A stretch of DNA of 34,756 nt from assembly GCA_041685075.1 (NCBI GenBank), contig JAWLGN010000017.1, positions 1 through 34,756 of the forward strand, written 5' to 3'. The notes beneath the pieces were generated by a model that saw only the letters and a program-made list of their open reading frames with translations, did no database searches and was not told the origin of the DNA. The position numbers and the translations under genes were made by a program. Below, piece after piece: positions 30,949-34,756 of the stretch. Numbering within the stretch: the stretch's first letter is position 1; each line of letters opens with the position of its first letter. The stretch comes from JAMCRM01 sp041685075 (GTDB lineage Bacteria; Acidobacteriota; Terriglobia; Bryobacterales; Bryobacteraceae).

Positions 30949-31911
30949 TTACTGGCTCTCCACCACATCGGCGGGCGTAACCCTGGCGCTCTCCGGTGTC
31001 CCCAGGCAGGAGGGAAACGCCGCCGGATCGCAGACCGCCGAAGGCTGTGCGGCGGGGTTGAAGCGGCCGGCGAACAGGTAGGCCGCGGCGGCCGACCCGG
31101 CCACCCACGGCTGCAGGATCACCAGCGGCACCACGTACTTCTTCGAGCGCACCAGCGATTCGCTCACCCCCCGCAGGGCCGTGCTGCGCGGCGAACCCGG
31201 CACCTGCGGCACCGTGAACTGCGCCAGCGGGAGGTCCCGCTTCCGCGAGTGAGAAACCAGCGCCTTGGCCGCATGCTTGGGAGTGGTGATTCCCATGTCG
31301 GCGATGATGTTACGGCGCACGGCCTTGGGGTAGTAGAAGTTGACGATGCGGCGCGCGAAGTCGGCGCAGTTGCGGTAGAGCAGGTGGAACCGCCGGCGGT
31401 TGGGCCGCGCATTGAGCCATTCCACCAACCGCTCGTCGTCCTCGGGCGAGGTGGGGAGCATGAAGCCGTGAATGCTGCGGTCGTAGGCCGACCCTACCAG
31501 TTGGATCCAGTCGCCGGGGGGCACTTCTCCCCCCGGGCCGTCGGGCGCAACCTGGCGCAGGTGCGCGCGGCGATACCGGTCGCGAAGGCGCGCCACAAGG
31601 GGTGCGCCGGCTTCGTCGGGAACCTGGTCGGGATGCTCGACGGCGTAGAAATAGGGCAGCACCGGCACCGCGATCCAGTCGCGGCCGTCGATGCGGTTGT
31701 ACCGGCTGATCACCACACCAAGCTCGCCCGGTTCACAGAGCCGCACATGGGTGGGCGAAGCGGCGCAGACGCGCGAGAGGTACACGGCGGCGTGGCCGGT
31801 GGGGTTGAAGAAGCCGAATTTGCCATACGGCTCCCCAACCAGGAGCGCGACTTCGCCGGCCAGTGGCGCGGCCACGGCGAGTAGCAGCATCGGTGCGATC
31901 AAAGGCCTCAT
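30949..31911 (-). CDS. Exported permuted papain-fold (NlpC/P60-superfamily-like) protein
   Basis: 320 residues with signal peptide MRPLIAPMLLLAVAAPLAGE. A His-containing strand FFNPTGHAAVYLSRV (H40) comes first, and a Cys-containing helix LLYRNCADFARRIVNFYYP (C182) comes later. This His-before-Cys order is that of circularly permuted NlpC/P60 relatives (YaeF/YiiX, LRAT and DUF4105 types), which act as amidases, acyltransferases or proteases on envelope or lipid substrates. A hydrophobic segment at ~259-283 (VVPLVILQPWVAGSAAAAYLF) may anchor the C-terminus. The assignment rests on these two motifs. It is the first gene of an operon with the regulatory-like repeat protein. Its promoter was not found. 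Confidence 0.7.
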   Translation of the reverse strand: MRPLIAPMLLLAVAAPLAGEVALLVGEPYGKFGFFNPTGHAAVYLSRVCAASPTHVRLCEPGELGVVISRYNRIDGRDWIAVPVLPYFYAVEHPDQVPDEAGAPLVARLRDRYRRAHLRQVAPDGPGGEVPPGDWIQLVGSAYDRSIHGFMLPTSPEDDERLVEWLNARPNRRRFHLLYRNCADFARRIVNFYYPKAVRRNIIADMGITTPKHAAKALVSHSRKRDLPLAQFTVPQVPGSPRSTALRGVSESLVRSKKYVVPLVILQPWVAGSAAAAYLFAGRFNPAAQPSAVCDPAAFPSCLGTPESARVTPADVVESQ

Positions 31912-32011
31912 GCCGGTGCGACAGAAAGCGTTCTACTTTCATTGTGACGCATCAGGCCGGATCGCGTTGCCCTCCGCTGTGCGGTATTCCTGTTAGAGAG
32001 AGGCCCATCGA

Positions 32012-33469
32012 TTGAAACCAAGACCGGACGATCTACGTGGAGCCCTGGCCATTCTGGAAGAGATGCCGGGACACCTGGTGAAGACCGCCGCGGAGGTGGA
32101 TCCGCGGCTGGAACTGGCGGGTGTTTACCGCCGTGTGGGGGCGGGGGTGCCTGTAAAGCCGCCCACGCGGCTGGGACCGGCCATGCTGTTCGAGAACGTG
32201 AAGGGGCATCCGGGAGCGCGTATCGCCGTAGGTGTGCTGGCCAGCCGGGAGCGCGCCGCGCGGCTGCTGGGAAGCACGGTGGAGCGCGTGCCTTTCGCGC
32301 TGCTCGAGGCCCTGCGCCGTCCGCTGCCGCCGGTGGCCGCTGGCGGCGAGGCGCCCTGCCAGGAAGTGGTGCACCGCGCGCCGCTCGATGCCGCCCGCCT
32401 GCTGCCGGTGCCGCTGCTCACCGCCGAGGACGCGGGGCCCTACATCTGCCTGGGCCTGTTGCGCGCCGAGGATCCGGAGACAGGAGAAAGCGACGTCACC
32501 ATTCACCGCATGTGCATTCAGGGACTGGACCTGCTGAGCATCTTCTTCGTCCCCGGCCGCCACATCGACGTCTTCCGGCAGAAGGCCGAGCGCGCCGGCC
32601 GCCCGCTGCCCGTTTCGGTGAGCATCGGGGTGGACCCGGCGATTCTCGTCAGCTCCTGCTTCGAGCCCCCTACCACGCCTTTGGGATTCGATGAGCTGAG
32701 CATCGCCGGAGGGCTTCGCGGCAAGCCCGTGGAACTGGCCGAGTGCGTCTCGGTGAATGCCAAGGCCATCGCCCACGCGGAGTACGTTATCGAGGGCGAG
32801 ATCCCGCCGGGCGAGCGCGTGCGCGAAGATGCGCTGACCGGGCTGGGCTTTGCCATGCCCGAGTTTCCGGGCTACCAGGGCAAGGCGCAGCCGGAGCTGC
32901 CGGTGATTCGCATCAAGGCCATTACTCACCGGCGCGATCCCATCTACCAGACGCTGGTGGGGCCCGCCGAAGAGCACACCAACCTGACCGGCATCCCCAC
33001 AGAGGCCAGCATCCTGCGGCTGGCGGAGAACGCCATGCCGGGCCTGGTGCGCAACGTCTACTGCCACTCGGCGGGCGGCGGCAAGTACCTGGCGATCGTG
33101 CAGGTGCGCAAGTCCTCGGCCTCCGATGAAGGCAGGCAGCGGCAGGCGGCGCTGGTGGCCTTCGCATCGTTCCCCGAGCTGAAACAGGTGATCCTGGTGG
33201 ACGAGGACGTCAACATCTTCGATCCGAACGATGTGCTGTGGGCCATGACCACGCGCTACCAGGGCGACGCCAGCACGGTCTTCATTCCCGGGGTGCGGTG
33301 CCATCCGCTGGACCCTTCCTCCTCTCCCGCCTTCAGCCCGTCGATCCGGGAGCGCGGGGTGTCGTGCAAGACCATCTTCGACTGCACCGCGCCCTGGGGA
33401 ATGCGCCAGGAGTTCGTGCGGCCGGATTACGCCGAGGCTGACGTGGAACGCTTCCTGGGCGGCGCGTAG
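32012..33469 (+). CDS. UbiD-family (prenylated-FMN) decarboxylase
   Basis: 485 residues, full length and cytoplasmic. Family hallmarks run through it: AEDAGPYICLGLLRAEDPE, VTIHRMCIQGLDLLSIFF, SIGVDPAILVSSC, PEFPGYQG and VIRIKAITHRRDPIYQTLVG. The late part has DEDVNIFDPNDVLWAMTTRYQGD and ends KTIFDCTAPWGM. That end and the PEFPGY block recall LpdC/gallate-type non-oxidative aromatic-acid decarboxylases more than UbiD of ubiquinone synthesis. The true substrate is unknown. These enzymes need prenylated FMN made by a UbiX partner, and none is in the window. The start is TTG with a GAGAGAGG purine run upstream. It meets the next gene tail-to-tail with no gap. Confidence 0.9.
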   Translation: MKPRPDDLRGALAILEEMPGHLVKTAAEVDPRLELAGVYRRVGAGVPVKPPTRLGPAMLFENVKGHPGARIAVGVLASRERAARLLGSTVERVPFALLEALRRPLPPVAAGGEAPCQEVVHRAPLDAARLLPVPLLTAEDAGPYICLGLLRAEDPETGESDVTIHRMCIQGLDLLSIFFVPGRHIDVFRQKAERAGRPLPVSVSIGVDPAILVSSCFEPPTTPLGFDELSIAGGLRGKPVELAECVSVNAKAIAHAEYVIEGEIPPGERVREDALTGLGFAMPEFPGYQGKAQPELPVIRIKAITHRRDPIYQTLVGPAEEHTNLTGIPTEASILRLAENAMPGLVRNVYCHSAGGGKYLAIVQVRKSSASDEGRQRQAALVAFASFPELKQVILVDEDVNIFDPNDVLWAMTTRYQGDASTVFIPGVRCHPLDPSSSPAFSPSIRERGVSCKTIFDCTAPWGMRQEFVRPDYAEADVERFLGGA

Positions 33470-34756
33470 TCAGCCGAGTTCGTGGATGGCGCGGAGCGCC
33501 GCCTCGATCTCCTTGGGCGAGTTGCGGATGCTGGGAGTGAGGCGGGCGTAGGTGGGGGAGTACGGCGTGGTAGTGGCCACGATGTTGCGGCGGCGCAGGC
33601 TTGCAACCACGGCCCGCGGCCTCATGCCTTCCACGTCGAAGCAGACCACGCCGGAGGAAAGCTCCTCCGCCATGGGGGTGTAGAGGCGTACGTGCGGCAT
33701 GGCGGCCAGGCCTTCCTTGAGCTGCCGGCTGAGTTCGTGGGTGCGGGCTTCGATCTTCGCCTTGCCGATCTCCCGGTGAAAGTCGAAGGCCTCGGCCATG
33801 GCCCACTGGTGCTCGTAGGGTTTAAATCCGCCGGGTGAGAAACGCTGCCCGGTGGTGCGGCCGGCGGGTTCCCTGCCCGCCATCGAGGCGCGGCGCACGG
33901 AGTTGTCCAGGAACGACGGGATGGTGGGCAGCACGGCTTCCCAGCCGCGGCGGCTGGCCCAGACGATTCCCGTGCCGCGAGGGCCGAAGAGCCACTTGTG
34001 GCAGCCGGCGATGAAGAAGTCGCAGCCCAGGCTGTCCATCTCGACGTCTTCCACCCCGAAGCCATGCACCGCATCCACCGAGAGCAGCACGCGGTCGGCG
34101 GGATCGCGGTTGCGGTTGACCTCCTCCAGCACGCCGGCCATCAGGCGCAGCGGGAGCTTCACGCCGGTGCTGGAGTGTACCCACGTGACCGCCACCACGC
34201 GGGTAGCCGGGCCGACCGCCGCCGCGAGGTTGTCCACCATCTCCGATGCCGTGGCGGCGGCGCTCCGGCGGTACAGCGGGTACTGGCGCATGCGCGCGCC
34301 CGTACGTTCGCTGGCCAGCCGCACCGATTCCACGGTGGAGTAGTAGTTGTGCTCGGAAACCAGGAACTCCTGCCCTTCCCGAAGCCGGAGACCGTGATAG
34401 ACGAGGCCGAGGCCGGCGGTGGTGCTGTCGGTAACGGCGATGTCTCCGGCACGCGCGCCCAGATACCGCGCGGCGGCCTCCAGCACGCGGTTGATGTTGC
34501 GCCGGTAGTTGGATTCGAGATAGAGCGTGGGGTTCTCGTCCAGCGCGCGCCGGTGGCGGGCGATGGCTTCGCGGACGGGGCGCGGATGAGAGGAGATGAG
34601 CAGGGCGCTCAGGTCGATGATCTCCGGAGAGATATCGAAGGCGGCCCGCACCCTGTGCCACTCGCCCTCGCCGCCGGTATCCACCCGCGACGCCTCGCCC
34701 TGCGGCGGCGCGCCGGGGCGGGAGCAGGACAGCGCCCCGGCGGCCAGGGTGGGAAC
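33470..34756 (-). CDS. Class V aminotransferase-like PLP protein (5' end outside window)
   Basis: 428 codons are visible, open to the window edge. The fold-type I core has the PLP-binding Asp in LLSVDAVHGFG and the Schiff-base Lys in FIAGCHKWLFGPRGTG (about residue 254 of the visible part). Together with TWVHSSTGVKLP, these match isopenicillin N epimerase/cysteine desulfurase-like proteins. The substrate is unknown. A GTG at 34684 could start a 404-residue protein, but no ribosome site precedes it, and the 24 codons further upstream read VPTLAAGALSCSRPG. That looks like the end of a Tat or lipoprotein signal peptide, so the real start is probably beyond the window. Its stop abuts the UbiD stop directly. 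Confidence 0.87.
   Translation of the reverse strand, partial: VPTLAAGALSCSRPGAPPQGEASRVDTGGEGEWHRVRAAFDISPEIIDLSALLISSHPRPVREAIARHRRALDENPTLYLESNYRRNINRVLEAAARYLGARAGDIAVTDSTTAGLGLVYHGLRLREGQEFLVSEHNYYSTVESVRLASERTGARMRQYPLYRRSAAATASEMVDNLAAAVGPATRVVAVTWVHSSTGVKLPLRLMAGVLEEVNRNRDPADRVLLSVDAVHGFGVEDVEMDSLGCDFFIAGCHKWLFGPRGTGIVWASRRGWEAVLPTIPSFLDNSVRRASMAGREPAGRTTGQRFSPGGFKPYEHQWAMAEAFDFHREIGKAKIEARTHELSRQLKEGLAAMPHVRLYTPMAEELSSGVVCFDVEGMRPRAVVASLRRRNIVATTTPYSPTYARLTPSIRNSPKEIEAALRAIHELG

Overview
The window is uniformly GC-rich and densely coded on both strands. It looks like chromosomal DNA of an acidobacterium, most likely of the Solibacter/Bryobacter type. Three things suggest this: a TonB-dependent receptor with an N-terminal carboxypeptidase-regulatory-like domain, many exported hydrolases and Tat-type Gfo/Idh/MocA oxidoreductases, and a TonB-family protein fused to a JAB/MPN-like domain. 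This placement rests on gene-family recognition, not on a database search. I see no rRNA, tRNA, transposase, phage gene or CRISPR array.

Layout. 1-479: the end of one gene and a small conserved hypothetical. 514-5554: a CN-hydrolase (N-carbamoylputrescine amidase type) on the minus strand, divergent from a plus-strand run of an M14 metallopeptidase, a HAD phosphatase and an exported esterase. 5559-10938 (minus): bactofilin and a methyltransferase-like protein, then lysS overlapping a LolC/E-type permease, then a Tat-exported Gfo/Idh-like protein. 11249-11746: a CBS-pair protein. 11766-19339: five minus-strand genes (zinc-ribbon protein, TPR protein, CPPED1-like phosphoesterase, M20 amidohydrolase, POTRA/short-barrel outer-membrane protein). 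19587-21443: the JAB-TonB fusion. 21519-25404: an Nramp-like transporter divergent from a second Gfo/Idh protein, followed by a CapA-like protein. 25405-25904: a 500-bp non-coding stretch with six degenerate ~45-bp tandem repeats and a good promoter. 25905-29186: a TonB-dependent receptor interrupted by one in-frame TAA. 29241-31911: a two-gene operon for a permuted papain-like exported protein and a multi-domain regulatory-like repeat protein. 32012-33469: a UbiD-family decarboxylase. 33470-34756: a class V aminotransferase-like protein cut by the window end.

Themes. Most products act at or beyond the cytoplasmic membrane: peptidases, esterase, amidohydrolase, phosphoesterase, TonB components, outer-membrane proteins and lipoprotein export. 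Together they read as an envelope and scavenging toolkit of a soil heterotroph rather than one pathway.

The most striking pattern is regulatory. About half of the transcription-unit starts have a -10-like TANNNT, often preceded by TGN, only 5-10 nt before the start codon and no Shine-Dalgarno. This implies leaderless mRNAs. Other genes in the window have clear AGGAGG-type sites. One of the short-leader promoters appears to drive an eight-codon leader ORF that overlaps the next gene by ATGA. The strongest protein-level oddities are the JAB-TonB fusion with one metal-binding His replaced, the Nramp homologue lacking both metal-site motifs, the Gfo/Idh protein lacking the catalytic EKP lysine, the half-length POTRA barrel and the zinc-ribbon/disordered/jelly-roll protein.
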